Source: an uncultured Bacteroidales bacterium
GTDB lineage: Bacteria > Bacteroidota > Bacteroidia > Bacteroidales > Paludibacteraceae
Length of the DNA stretch: 64,000 nucleotides
Direction of reading: 5' to 3'
NCBI GenBank assembly: GCA_902780495.1
Contig: CACZFM010000004.1
Span: 62,001-126,000, forward strand
The position numbers and the translations under genes are program-made. Below, piece after piece: positions 54,863 to 64,000 of this stretch. Each line of letters begins with the position of its first letter. Position 1 is the first letter of the stretch. A model generated the notes under the pieces. That model searched no databases. It was given only the letters and a program-made list of their open reading frames with translations, and was not told where the DNA came from.

Positions 54863-55543
54863 ATGCAAATCAAAAAATCACCCAAAGCCAGTCTTGAAGA
54901 CAAGAAATTGACCTATGTCCTCATCGGTCTCGTCTTCGTGCTGAGTGTTTGCTATGTTGCCCTTGAGTGGACAGAGAAAGAAGTAACCAAGTATGAAGTG
55001 GCTGATACCGATTTCCAGTTTGAAGAGGAAATAGAGATTCAGCAAACCAGTCAGGATGTTACCCCTCCCCCTCCACCACCTGCCGTGCAGGAAGTGGAAG
55101 TGCTGAATGTCGTGGAAGACGATGTTGAGACCGAAGAAATCGAAATCAATACCGAAGACCAGAAAGATGTGGAAGTCGTCATTCAGGCTCCCGTCGAAGT
55201 GGTTGAGGAAGAAGAGGAAGAAGAGGTCGTGTTCGTCATCGTAGAGGATATGCCCGAATTCCCCGGAGGACAGCAGGCTCTGTTTAAGTATCTGAGCGAC
55301 AATGTCAAGTACCCTACCATCGCGCAAGAGAATGGTATCCAGGGACGTGTTATCTGTCAGTTCGTGGTGAACAAAGACGGTAACATCGTGGATGTTGAGG
55401 TGGTTCGTTCCGGTGGTGATCCTTCCTTGGATAAAGAGGCTATTCGCGTTATCAAGTCCATGCCGAAATGGAAACCCGGAAAGCAGCGTGGTAAAGCTGT
55501 TCGGGTAAAATATACGGTGCCTGTTAATTTCCGCCTGCAATAA
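54863..55543 (+). CDS. tonB: TonB energy transducer
   Basis: A 226-residue TonB: TM near 15-37, a Pro-rich spacer (TPPPPPPA at about 72), an extremely acidic linker (about 80-125), and the C-terminal domain with MPEFPGGQQALFKYLSDNVK (about 133-152) and the conserved end VKYTVPVNFRLQ. It transfers proton-motive-force energy to outer-membrane receptors such as the one at 34.5-37.0 kb. recG starts 3 bp after its stop. Confidence 0.9.
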   Translation: MQIKKSPKASLEDKKLTYVLIGLVFVLSVCYVALEWTEKEVTKYEVADTDFQFEEEIEIQQTSQDVTPPPPPPAVQEVEVLNVVEDDVETEEIEINTEDQKDVEVVIQAPVEVVEEEEEEEVVFVIVEDMPEFPGGQQALFKYLSDNVKYPTIAQENGIQGRVICQFVVNKDGNIVDVEVVRSGGDPSLDKEAIRVIKSMPKWKPGKQRGKAVRVKYTVPVNFRLQ

Positions 55544-55546
55544 GAA

Positions 55547-57634
55547 TTGGATCTTTCAATTCGTGACATAACGTATTGTAAGGGTGTCGGCACACGGCGT
55601 GCCGACATCTTTCGTAAAGAGTTGAAGGTGCAAACCGCCCTCGACCTTTTGCGCTACTATCCGTATAAGTATATTGATCGTAGCCGTTTCATCAGTATCG
55701 CCGACATTGAGGATGATGAAACTTACATTCAAATCAAAGGTGAAATCACGGAGTTTCATACCATTGGCATAGGGAAAGGGCAACGCCTCTCTGCCACCTT
55801 CTCGGATGGCAGGCATACCATGGAATTGGTGTGGTTTCGGCAGATACAATATGTAAAACTGCTTCTGCATACGCCGTATCTCCTGTTCGGAAAGCCATCG
55901 CGTTTCAATCATGCCTGGAATATGGTGCATCCCGAACTGACTCCGTTGGAAAAAGTCAGACCTGAAACCACGCAAGGATTGGAAGCCTCCTATTCAATGA
56001 CCGAAAAAATGAGGCAGTCGGGCCTCAATTCCAAGGCGATTCGTTCCATTCTGCTGAATATGAAGGACGACATACTGTCTGGCATACCGGAGACACTGGG
56101 CATGGATGTGGTCAATCATTTTCACTTGATGGGACTGACAGAAGCCCTGTGGAATATCCATTTCCCGAAAGATACATCTTCGATGCAGCGTGCTCGGGAA
56201 CGGCTCAAATTTGAAGAGTTGTTCTACATCCAATTGCAACTGCTCCGCCAAATGCATCGCAGGGAACAGAATGCAGGCTTTCTGATGCCGAAAGTAGGGA
56301 CATTCTTTCACTCATTTTACTGCGATTGCCTGCCGTTCTCACTTACCGGGGCACAGAAACGTGTTGTGCACGAAATTCAGGATGACCTGAAATCGGGACG
56401 GCAGATGAACCGTTTGCTGCAAGGCGATGTGGGGTCGGGAAAAACATTGGTGGCATTATTGTGTGCGCTCTTGGCGGCGGATAATGGATACCAGACCTGC
56501 ATCATGGCACCAACGGAGATATTGGCTCAACAGCATTTGGAGACTTTGAAATCCCTCTTGAAAGATTTGCCTGTTCGAGTGGAACTATTGACGGGGTCTG
56601 TTACAAAAAAGCAAAGGGAGCCTCTTCACGAAGCATTGCGTATGGGGGATGTTCATATTTTGATTGGCACCCACGCTTTGTTGGAAGATGAGGTGGAGTT
56701 TGCTAACCTCGGTTTGTGCATTATCGACGAACAGCATCGCTTCGGAGTGGCGCAGCGTGCCAAACTCTGGGCGAAGAATATCCGGCCGCCACATATCTTG
56801 GTGATGACCGCTACACCTATCCCGCGTACATTGGCGATGACGCTGTATGGAGATTTGCGGGTTAGTGTCATTGATGAACTTCCGCCCGGGCGCAAACCCG
56901 TTCATACGCTGCACTATTCACTGGAGCGCCGCCGGTCGGTCTATCAGTTCATGCAGCAGCAGATTGATCTCGGACGGCAGATTTATGTCGTATTCCCGTT
57001 GATTAAGGAAAACGAATCGCTTGATTTGAAGGATCTGCAGAATGGCTACAACGAGTTGTGTGAAGCATTCCCCACACTGCGAATATCCATGGTGCATGGG
57101 CAGATGAAGAATCGCGACAAAGATGAACAAATGCGTCGGTTCACTTCAGGGGAAACGCAAATTCTGGTGGCGACTACAGTCATTGAGGTGGGAGTGAATG
57201 TCCCCAATGCCAGTGTGATGGTTATTATGAATGCCGAGCGTTTTGGCTTGAGCCAGTTGCACCAGTTGCGCGGACGGGTAGGACGGGGAGCCGACCAGAG
57301 TTATTGCCTCTTGCTCACGCGTGTGGAGTTGACCAAAGAAACGCGACAACGGATGGAGACGATGGTGGCGACCAACGATGGATTTCGTATCGCGGAAGCG
57401 GATTTACAATTACGTGGACCGGGCGACTTGGAGGGAACTCAGCAGTCTGGCCTTCCGTTTGAACTGAAAATAGCCTCTTTGGCAACGGATGGACAGATTT
57501 TGGAACTTGCCCGACAAGCAGCAGCGGAGATATTAGAAAAAGATCCCCTCTTGCAGGAGGAGATCAATCGTATTTACAAGCGCCGTTTGGATACCTTGCG
57601 CGAAACGGCGGTCAATTGGGCGGATATTTCTTGA
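55547..57634 (+). CDS. recG: ATP-dependent DNA helicase RecG
   Basis: A 695-residue RecG. No ATG precedes the conserved first motif; the only candidate start is the TTG at 55547, right after the tonB stop. The wedge domain opens with CKGVGTRRADIF (about 11-22) and RYYPYKYIDRSRF; the helicase core has Walker A GDVGSGKT (about 292), the DEQH box IIDEQHRFG (about 391) and a C-terminal GRVGRGADQSYCLL (about 571). It remodels stalled replication forks. A hairpin lies after the stop, shared with the convergent valS. Confidence 0.93.
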   Translation: MDLSIRDITYCKGVGTRRADIFRKELKVQTALDLLRYYPYKYIDRSRFISIADIEDDETYIQIKGEITEFHTIGIGKGQRLSATFSDGRHTMELVWFRQIQYVKLLLHTPYLLFGKPSRFNHAWNMVHPELTPLEKVRPETTQGLEASYSMTEKMRQSGLNSKAIRSILLNMKDDILSGIPETLGMDVVNHFHLMGLTEALWNIHFPKDTSSMQRARERLKFEELFYIQLQLLRQMHRREQNAGFLMPKVGTFFHSFYCDCLPFSLTGAQKRVVHEIQDDLKSGRQMNRLLQGDVGSGKTLVALLCALLAADNGYQTCIMAPTEILAQQHLETLKSLLKDLPVRVELLTGSVTKKQREPLHEALRMGDVHILIGTHALLEDEVEFANLGLCIIDEQHRFGVAQRAKLWAKNIRPPHILVMTATPIPRTLAMTLYGDLRVSVIDELPPGRKPVHTLHYSLERRRSVYQFMQQQIDLGRQIYVVFPLIKENESLDLKDLQNGYNELCEAFPTLRISMVHGQMKNRDKDEQMRRFTSGETQILVATTVIEVGVNVPNASVMVIMNAERFGLSQLHQLRGRVGRGADQSYCLLLTRVELTKETRQRMETMVATNDGFRIAEADLQLRGPGDLEGTQQSGLPFELKIASLATDGQILELARQAAAEILEKDPLLQEEINRIYKRRLDTLRETAVNWADIS

Positions 57635-57656
57635 CTATAACCGTGACCACATCGTG

Positions 57657-57678
57657 ACCTGTCTACAGGATGACAGGT
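57657..57678. terminator. hairpin between convergent recG and valS
   Basis: ACCTGTC (57657-57663) pairs with GACAGGT (57672-57678), loop 8 nt. Lies 23 bp after recG and 3 bp before the valS stop, so it could serve both. Confidence 0.5.
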
Positions 57679-57680
57679 GT

Positions 57681-60359
57681 TTAGGCATTCTGTTTATGGA
57701 GTGCAGCAATACTTTCTTTTAAAGTAGCAATACGGGACTCTGCATCATGCTTCTTTTTACGCTCCAGTTCCACAACTTCGGGCTTGGCGTTTTGTACAAA
57801 ACGCTCATTACTCAGTTTGGCCATTACGCCGCGGAGGAAACCTTCTTGGTGGGCAAGGTCGGCTTCTAATTTCTTCAGTTCTTCTTCTACGTTGATGAAA
57901 TTACCCACGGGAATACCATATTCGGTGGTTCCCACGATGAATGAAACAATGGAACTTTCTTGCGCCTTGTTTTCCTCTACAGGAACTTCTACCTCCGCAT
58001 TGGCAAGTTTGTTAACCAACGTGGATAACTCTGTAGGAGCATAAAGGGTCAGCTTTTCTTTCGGAGGTATGTTCTTCGATGCACGCACATTGCGGACACC
58101 TGCCACGATTTGTTTCAACTCTTCCATCTTGGCAAGAGTCTGTTCGGCTCCTTCCATTTGCAGGAATTCTGCACTGTTCCAATCGCTTTGGTCGGCGGCC
58201 ATGATGGTAGAGCCTTCCGTACGCTCCATCAGTTCGTGCCAGAGTTCTTCGGTAATAAATGGCATAAACGGATGCAGGATGCGCAGCATACGCTCGAAGA
58301 ATACCAGAGTCGCTTCGTAGGTCTGGCGGGACAGCGGAGTCTGGTAGGCTGGCTTAATCATTTCCAAATACCAACCGGAGAATTCGTCAGTAAAGAGACG
58401 ATAGATTGCCATCAGGGCTTCGCTCAAGCGGTACTTTGTGAACAAGTCTTCCACTTCTTGCTCGGTGCGGCTGAGCATGAGGGTGAACCATGTTACGGCC
58501 TCACGATCTGAATACGGGGCTTCGGCATCGGTGACATCCAATCCCTTAATCAAACGGAAACAGTTCCATATCTTATTGCAGAAGTTACGTCCTTGTTCGC
58601 ATAGACTATCATCGTACAATATGTCGTTGCCCGCAGGTGCACTCAGCAGGATACCCATACGCACGCCATCTGCACCGAAACGCTCAATCAGGTCAAGCGG
58701 ATCGGGGCTGTTACCGAGTGATTTCGACATCTTGCGACCTAATTTGTCGCGCACGATGCCGGTGAAGTAAACATGGCGGAACGGCATTTTTCCTTGCCAT
58801 TCATAACCTGCCATTATCATACGTGCTACCCAGAAGAAAATGATATCCGGACCTGTCACAAGGTCGGCGGTCGGGTAGTAGTAGCGGATTTCTTCATTGT
58901 CCGGATGTTCGATGCCGTCAAACAGGCTGATCGGCCATAGCCAAGATGAGAACCATGTATCCAGTGCACCTTCGTCTTGCACATAGTTGCCTTCCGGTGC
59001 GGTGTCCGAAACGATAATCTTGTCATTCGGATAGTTTTCCAGACCCGTCTGGGCAAGCAATTCTGCATCGTAGTAGGCAGGAATGCGGTGACCCCACCAG
59101 AGTTGGCGGCTGATGCACCAGTCTTTGATGTTCTCTAACCAATTTCGGTAAGTGTTTTTGTATTTGGTCGGATAGAATTGGATTTCGTCATTCATCACGG
59201 GCGGAAGAGCAATATCGGCAAAGTGCTGCATCTTGATGAACCATTGCAGGGAAAGGCGCGGTTCGATGGGCACATTGGTGCGCTCGGAATAGCCCACTTT
59301 GTTGTCGTAGTCCTCTATCTTTTCTATCAAATCCAAACCCTTTAGGTCTTCCACAATTTGCTTACGGCAATCGAAACGGTCCATCCCATGATATTTGGCC
59401 ACATTCGGGCGCAACTCTTCTTCCACGGTATCCATGTTGAGATGGGCATCCGGAGTAAAGATGTCAATAGTCTTGAGATTGTATTTCTGACCAAGGGCAT
59501 AGTCGTTCACATCGTGTGCAGGAGTAACTTTCAGGCAACCTGTACCGAACCCTATTTCTACATATCGGTCTTCTATCACGGGAATTTGACGCCCAACGCC
59601 TGGAACAATCAGGTGCTTGCCTTTCAGCCATTGGTTCTTTTCTTCCTTTGGATTGATGCATACGGCAATATCGCCGAATATGGTTTCCGGTCGGGTGGTG
59701 GCAACAATGGCATAGTCGGCACCTGTTGCGGGATTGGTAACCCCGCTTTCTGCCACTTTGTAACGAAGATAGTAGAACTTGCTGTGCTCTTCATGGTAAA
59801 TCACTTCCTCGTCGGAAAGGGCGGTTTGGCGTTCCGGATCCCAGTTCACCATCCGCAGACCGCGATAGATAAGTCCTTTTTTATATAGGTCGCAGAATAC
59901 GTGGATCACGGCACGCGAACGTGTCTCGTCCATGGTGAACGATGTGCGGTCCCAGTCGCAAGAGCAGCCTAATTTGCGCAGTTGCTTAAGAATGATATCT
60001 CCGTGTTCTTCCGTCCAAGCCCATGCGTGTTGCAGAAATTGCTCACGGGTCAGGTCGGACTTGTTGATTCCTTGTTCTTTAAGGCGTTTGATGACTTTTG
60101 CTTCAGTTGCGATGGATGCATGGTCTGTGCCTGGTACCCAGCACACATTCTTGCCTTCCAGACGGGCATGACGAACCAAAATATCCTGAATAGTCTCATT
60201 CAGCACATGTCCCATATGCAGCACACCGGTCACATTGGGAGGCGGAATAACGATAGTATATGGCTCACGGCCGTCGGGTTCGCTATGAAAAAGTTTATTG
60301 TCAAGCCAGTATTGATACCAACGGGCTTCAATGTCTTTTGGATTGTATTTGGATTCCAT
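57681..60359 (-). CDS. valS: valyl-tRNA synthetase
   Basis: An 892-residue class I synthetase; I start at 60359 ([18 protein letters not shown]), as the 37 upstream residues have no homology-like character. The ATP motif is HMGH in [16 protein letters not shown] (about 39-54), KMSKS is in [16 protein letters not shown] (about 540). The CP1 editing domain is the large insert after residue 200. A C-terminal coiled coil ([20 protein letters not shown]) is typical for ValS. Confidence 0.95.
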   Translation of the reverse strand: MESKYNPKDIEARWYQYWLDNKLFHSEPDGREPYTIVIPPPNVTGVLHMGHVLNETIQDILVRHARLEGKNVCWVPGTDHASIATEAKVIKRLKEQGINKSDLTREQFLQHAWAWTEEHGDIILKQLRKLGCSCDWDRTSFTMDETRSRAVIHVFCDLYKKGLIYRGLRMVNWDPERQTALSDEEVIYHEEHSKFYYLRYKVAESGVTNPATGADYAIVATTRPETIFGDIAVCINPKEEKNQWLKGKHLIVPGVGRQIPVIEDRYVEIGFGTGCLKVTPAHDVNDYALGQKYNLKTIDIFTPDAHLNMDTVEEELRPNVAKYHGMDRFDCRKQIVEDLKGLDLIEKIEDYDNKVGYSERTNVPIEPRLSLQWFIKMQHFADIALPPVMNDEIQFYPTKYKNTYRNWLENIKDWCISRQLWWGHRIPAYYDAELLAQTGLENYPNDKIIVSDTAPEGNYVQDEGALDTWFSSWLWPISLFDGIEHPDNEEIRYYYPTADLVTGPDIIFFWVARMIMAGYEWQGKMPFRHVYFTGIVRDKLGRKMSKSLGNSPDPLDLIERFGADGVRMGILLSAPAGNDILYDDSLCEQGRNFCNKIWNCFRLIKGLDVTDAEAPYSDREAVTWFTLMLSRTEQEVEDLFTKYRLSEALMAIYRLFTDEFSGWYLEMIKPAYQTPLSRQTYEATLVFFERMLRILHPFMPFITEELWHELMERTEGSTIMAADQSDWNSAEFLQMEGAEQTLAKMEELKQIVAGVRNVRASKNIPPKEKLTLYAPTELSTLVNKLANAEVEVPVEENKAQESSIVSFIVGTTEYGIPVGNFINVEEELKKLEADLAHQEGFLRGVMAKLSNERFVQNAKPEVVELERKKKHDAESRIATLKESIAALHKQNA

Positions 60360-60422
60360 GTGGGTATGTTTTGTTTTTCGTTGTTTTAGAATGTGTAAAT
60401 GCGGAAAAACCACAAAAACGCG

Positions 60423-60453
60423 CAAAGATACTGCTTTTTTTTTATATATGCAA
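60423..60453 (-). promoter_or_regulatory. promoter for valS
   Basis: Minus strand TTG (60451-60453), 20 bp, TATCTTTG (60423-60430). Confidence 0.68.
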
Positions 60454-60491
60454 GAAAAAATCGCCCACATTCAAAATATTTGCAAAAATAT

Positions 60492-60522
60492 TTGCACAAT
60501 TAAAAAAAATGACGTACCTTTG
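60492..60522 (+). promoter_or_regulatory. promoter for the large secreted protein
   Basis: TTG (60492-60494), 20 bp, TACCTTTG (60515-60522). The leader to the gene start is about 128 nt. Confidence 0.68.
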
Positions 60523-60656
60523 CATGCTAATTGCGTAATCCGTCCATATGTGCGCACACGCAAGTGCGAAGAATGCTCGGATAAAAGTCGAACAAAACAG
60601 CGGTTCTCAAGCGGTTCTCGTGCGGTATTCAATACGACGGCGGTTACGAATGTAGA

Positions 60657-63600
60657 ATGAAAAGTATGAAGTTGATGCAAAATATACGATTGTTGGTCTT
60701 GGTTGCGCTCTGTAGCCTGATGTCCTTGTCATCTTCTGTCTTCGCGCAGAATGGCACCGATGGCATACAGACAACGGATGCTAATGACTTCTGGGCAACC
60801 TTTATGAGCAACAATGGAGCCAATATGGATGAGGCCACGTTGAAGTGCTGCTTGTATTTTACATTGACGGAAGTGCAGAATCATGCCGTAACCATCGTTG
60901 TGGAAATTGGTGGAACGGAATATGGTAGAGTAACCATTCCAGCAGGAGAAAGTTATGCCAAAATGGAAGATATTACACCTTCTTTGGCATACATTTCCAT
61001 TAACGATGATACAAGAGAGGAGCAGGAAATGGTTGTCCCCAAAGGCATCCACGCCTATTCGGTGAATCCCGATGATAAGTTCGGCTGTTATGGCTACTGC
61101 CGCGTAGGTGCGGAAGGTTCTACCATGCAGGATGCTATGTTGATTTTGCCGAAAGCAGGTTTGGGAAAAGAATATATTGTACAAACCTATTGGACCGCAT
61201 CTTCACTTCGTTCTACGGAATTTGCAGTGGTTGCAACCGAAGATAACACGCAGGTGGAAATCAGGCCGAGCGTACCAACCCGATTGGGAACGGAAGGTAC
61301 GATTACCATTACCTTGAATGCAGGCGAGGCGTATTTGGTGCCGAGTGCGCGTTTCGGACCGAATGTAACGGTGGATTTGAGCGGTAGTACAATCTGTGCT
61401 TCCAAACCTGTGGCGGTCTTCACAGGTAACGAGTCGGAGAAAATGCCTATATCGGATGCCTTCTCGACCAACTATTTTATAGAACAGATGTTGCCTATCT
61501 CCTACTGGGGAACGGAATTCTATTTTGCAAAGGCGGCAAAGACACTGGAGAACCGTTATAACATATCTGCTGCATTTGACGGAACGGAGGTGAAGTTGTA
61601 TCGTGCTGGCGAATCAACGGCGGCTCCGACGAAAACCTGGACATTGCAACAGGGACAATCTCTTTTCCAGGTTGCGGGGGGGGATACATACTTGAAACTG
61701 CCATCAACACTAACTACTGCTTATATTGAAACGTCCAAACCGGTAATTTGTTATCATTATTTGACCAGCGGTGCTGCCAATCAGGAGAAAATAATTGATG
61801 AGGAAACTTTTGAGGAGGTCATTACGAACTGGGGTAACCCTACGAATGCCATGATTCCTTCTTGGTCGCAACGAACCAAAGAAATGCGTTTCGTTACCAA
61901 GAAACTGGAACCTAAAGCGGGGGTAACGACGCAGAAACATTATGTACAGGTTATTGCCCGTACGCTTGATGTGAATACATTTGTCTTGGATGGAGTGCCT
62001 GTGCCCTCCTCACAATTCAAATCCTATTTCGATAAAACGGAAATGTCTTATGCCAACTTGGAATTGGTTGGCGAGGATCGAAGTCACTTGTTGACAACTA
62101 CAGGTGACGGATTTGTTGGATTTGTATATGGTATGACCGATGGTCAGGCCTATCAATATACATTGGGTTATACCATTGACCCGAATTTGGATTCGCTTTA
62201 TATCCGGCCGGATGAGGATACAACGGCACTCATGCACAGCTATGATATGAAGATTACCGACAATGGATGGTATCAAAGGCAGTTGCGGGATTGGAAAAAG
62301 ATGGAGGAGCAACGTGTGGATACGGCATGGGTCTGCGATAGCACGGAACTCACTTTCCGAACCAAATTGAAAGAAAAGGCATCGGCGGATGTAATAGAGT
62401 GGAGGGTTTATCCTTTCAAGCGTTGCTTGTCACCATCCCCATCAGGTGGTGATGATTCGGGAATGGGCGATGACTCCGGTTATGGTTCAGGCTATGGTTC
62501 AGGTTATTCAGGCTATGGCAATCGGGAAACGTTCACCTATTACAACGAGTGTTTCTACAAAGCGACAGAGCCTCTTGAAAGCAAAATCGTCGAACCCATT
62601 GTGGAACAGACATATGATTGGACATATTTCTTTGAGGTGGATCATACGATAGATCCGATTACTGACCCGTGGGAACGTCCGATGTTTGACCTTTTTAGTG
62701 TTGAGATGCTCATTACGCGCAATCCGCAAATCTGTACGGGAGATGTAGAACCGGAAATCGATACTTTGCGAAGCATTATCCGTGTCAATCGTTCGTACAA
62801 TGATACCATTTTACGAAGAATGGTTTGTATCACGGATACGGTGAAATGCTTCAAGGACAAGATTATAGACGAAGATCCCGAAAACAGGGATGCACATGGC
62901 GATGGCTTGAAACAGACGCTTTTTGCAAGCAAAGAGCATAAAACAAACTGGCGGGAGACGGCAGAATATTACGTTGATTCGTTGGTGCTCGGCTACAATG
63001 TATATACGCGTCACTATCAAAGTATATTCGGTTGCGATAGTATTGCTACCTTCGAACTCTATGTCTGTGATACGGTGCGTATTGTTACCGATACGGCTAT
63101 TTGTGCCAACGAGATACTGGAATTCAAAGGAAGTGAATATTTCCAAGATCAGACATTCAATACACAAGGGGTATATATTGACACCATTAAGACACGTGGT
63201 TGTAATGCAATGAAGCAACTTTACGATCCTAAGAATCTGTTCCACGGCTGTGATAGTATTTGGGAAGTCCATCTCACGACTTGTGATACCTTTAATATAT
63301 ACACGCGCGATACGGTTTGTCCGAACGGTCACGATATGGTGTATGAATGGTATCGGAAGGGACATTTTGGACAGGACTCTTTGGTAAAGAGGTGTGATGT
63401 CTGGGCCATAGATGAAGGCTTGCAGTATGAATTGCGCGACACGGTACATACAACCACTTGTCCCAATTGTGCAAAGGGTGGGTGTGATAGTATCTTTATT
63501 CTGCACTTGTTCCTTGCTTCTCACGTTAACGATACCATGCAATATGCTTATTGCGGGCAAACGTATGATGATGAGCAATTGAAACTTGTGGACGTGCCGT

Positions 63601-64000
63601 TTAATGCGAAACGTTTTTGGCCGGATTTCGCTTCCGATTCAGTTTGGGATACGAATAACCGGCGTCGTATTCCGACAGATTCTATTCAGAAAATGACACC
63701 TGGAACAACCAATATCTTTGTAGATAGCACATTGACGGAAAATGGTTGTGATATTGTTCATACTCTGATACTTACACGTAATGCCGCTTTCTTCAATTTG
63801 GATAGAAAACAGATGGCATCAAACGAAACTTATACATGGACTGGCCATTTCCATGACACAGTGATTGGACCTCTTTCGGAACGGGCAATTCCGTATGTGT
63901 ATTACGACTCTGCTCAAACCATCCATGGATGTGATAGTATTTATCGTTTGGAGCTGACTATCGCTCAAACTTTTGAAGAGACGGTCCCTGCGCGTATTTG
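60657..64000 (+). CDS. very large secreted IgGFc-binding-like protein, 3' incomplete
   Basis: Open from the ATG at 60657 to the window edge (more than 1,110 codons, no stop), frame checked throughout. A signal peptide (about 1-31, ending VFA) leads into an IgGFc-binding-like N-terminal domain: KAGLGKEYIVQTYWTASSLR (about 165-184) and PVAVFTGNESEKMP. A Gly/Ser/Tyr linker (about 597-620) follows, then repeats of DTVCPN-like and GCDSI strings (CDSIWEVHLTTCDT, GCDSIYRLELT) found in large T9SS-type surface proteins. The function is unknown; the C-terminus, where a sorting signal would be, lies outside. A run of eight G's occurs near 61675. Confidence 0.85.
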   Translation, partial: MKSMKLMQNIRLLVLVALCSLMSLSSSVFAQNGTDGIQTTDANDFWATFMSNNGANMDEATLKCCLYFTLTEVQNHAVTIVVEIGGTEYGRVTIPAGESYAKMEDITPSLAYISINDDTREEQEMVVPKGIHAYSVNPDDKFGCYGYCRVGAEGSTMQDAMLILPKAGLGKEYIVQTYWTASSLRSTEFAVVATEDNTQVEIRPSVPTRLGTEGTITITLNAGEAYLVPSARFGPNVTVDLSGSTICASKPVAVFTGNESEKMPISDAFSTNYFIEQMLPISYWGTEFYFAKAAKTLENRYNISAAFDGTEVKLYRAGESTAAPTKTWTLQQGQSLFQVAGGDTYLKLPSTLTTAYIETSKPVICYHYLTSGAANQEKIIDEETFEEVITNWGNPTNAMIPSWSQRTKEMRFVTKKLEPKAGVTTQKHYVQVIARTLDVNTFVLDGVPVPSSQFKSYFDKTEMSYANLELVGEDRSHLLTTTGDGFVGFVYGMTDGQAYQYTLGYTIDPNLDSLYIRPDEDTTALMHSYDMKITDNGWYQRQLRDWKKMEEQRVDTAWVCDSTELTFRTKLKEKASADVIEWRVYPFKRCLSPSPSGGDDSGMGDDSGYGSGYGSGYSGYGNRETFTYYNECFYKATEPLESKIVEPIVEQTYDWTYFFEVDHTIDPITDPWERPMFDLFSVEMLITRNPQICTGDVEPEIDTLRSIIRVNRSYNDTILRRMVCITDTVKCFKDKIIDEDPENRDAHGDGLKQTLFASKEHKTNWRETAEYYVDSLVLGYNVYTRHYQSIFGCDSIATFELYVCDTVRIVTDTAICANEILEFKGSEYFQDQTFNTQGVYIDTIKTRGCNAMKQLYDPKNLFHGCDSIWEVHLTTCDTFNIYTRDTVCPNGHDMVYEWYRKGHFGQDSLVKRCDVWAIDEGLQYELRDTVHTTTCPNCAKGGCDSIFILHLFLASHVNDTMQYAYCGQTYDDEQLKLVDVPFNAKRFWPDFASDSVWDTNNRRRIPTDSIQKMTPGTTNIFVDSTLTENGCDIVHTLILTRNAAFFNLDRKQMASNETYTWTGHFHDTVIGPLSERAIPYVYYDSAQTIHGCDSIYRLELTIAQTFEETVPARI

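Noticed and set aside
60331..60660. 109-codon plus-strand frame before the large secreted protein
   Set aside because: Crosses the valS and downstream promoters and the leader; no homology-like features.

Overview
The window looks like chromosomal DNA of a Bacteroidales (Bacteroidota) bacterium, probably an uncultured host-associated lineage. The evidence: fourteen promoters of the Bacteroidota primary sigma type (TTG, exactly 20 bp, then TAnnTTTG), SPII lipoproteins with a surface-export-like tail after the cysteine, a GldF-type permease, the long Bacteroidota NusB, a one-TM TonB ending in the MPEFPGG-type domain, an Nqr sodium pump, the GlsB/GlsA glycine-lipid acyltransferase pair, and DUF4494/DUF6242-like proteins. 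No taxon below order can be read from the sequence alone.

Layout. 1-6.6 kb: an AT-rich operon with three small paralogous LPP20-like proteins and two large lipoproteins built from repeated FN3-like domains. 6.9-10.2 kb: a Fic protein on the minus strand, then a secreted transglutaminase-like protein and a small partner. 10.2-12.1 kb: hipBA, flanked on both sides by arrays of 11-bp repeats. 12.1-18.7 kb: TetR regulator, TolC, membrane fusion protein, RND pump and a PII-like protein in one efflux operon. 18.7-20.8 kb: a convergent DUF6242-like lipoprotein and a repeat-rich intergenic region. 20.8-27.1 kb: a small conserved protein followed by nqrABCDEF. 27.1-31.8 kb: an accessory stretch with palindromes, an 11-bp array, a small basic protein, a three-gene DUF3791/DUF3990 cassette, a 46-nt tRNA-like remnant, nested inverted repeats, an AT-rich LtaS-like membrane transferase and the scar of a lost sstT. 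31.8-47.3 kb: a long block of genes all on the minus strand, often overlapping by 4 bp (nusB, yajC, ybbR-like, aminotransferase, rpoN, PAP2, DUF4105, phosphatase-like, DUF4494, glsA, glsB, yggS-like, TonB-dependent receptor, mutS). 47.3-49.7 kb: a dispersed repeat, an AT-rich lipoprotein whose vWA domain appears circularly permuted, and a small promoter-to-terminator unit that may encode a 38-residue peptide or a structured RNA. 49.7-53.6 kb: metallophosphoesterase, GldF-like permease, C1B peptidase and NupG-type transporter on the minus strand. 53.7-57.6 kb: GNAT/FemAB-like protein, tonB and recG on the plus strand. 57.7-60.4 kb: valS. 60.7 kb to the end: a very large secreted IgGFc-binding-like protein cut by the window edge.

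The main unexplained signals are (1) 11-bp tandem arrays at five intergenic loci, two flanking hipBA and two sharing one motif in opposite orientation 29 kb apart; (2) an about 85-bp dispersed repeat; (3) two palindromic elements, one with mutually exclusive pairings; (4) the permuted vWA lipoprotein; (5) the small transcription unit at 49.1-49.45 kb; and (6) the DUF3990 cassette next to a tRNA-like remnant. Function is inferred for all of these; none was tested by database search.
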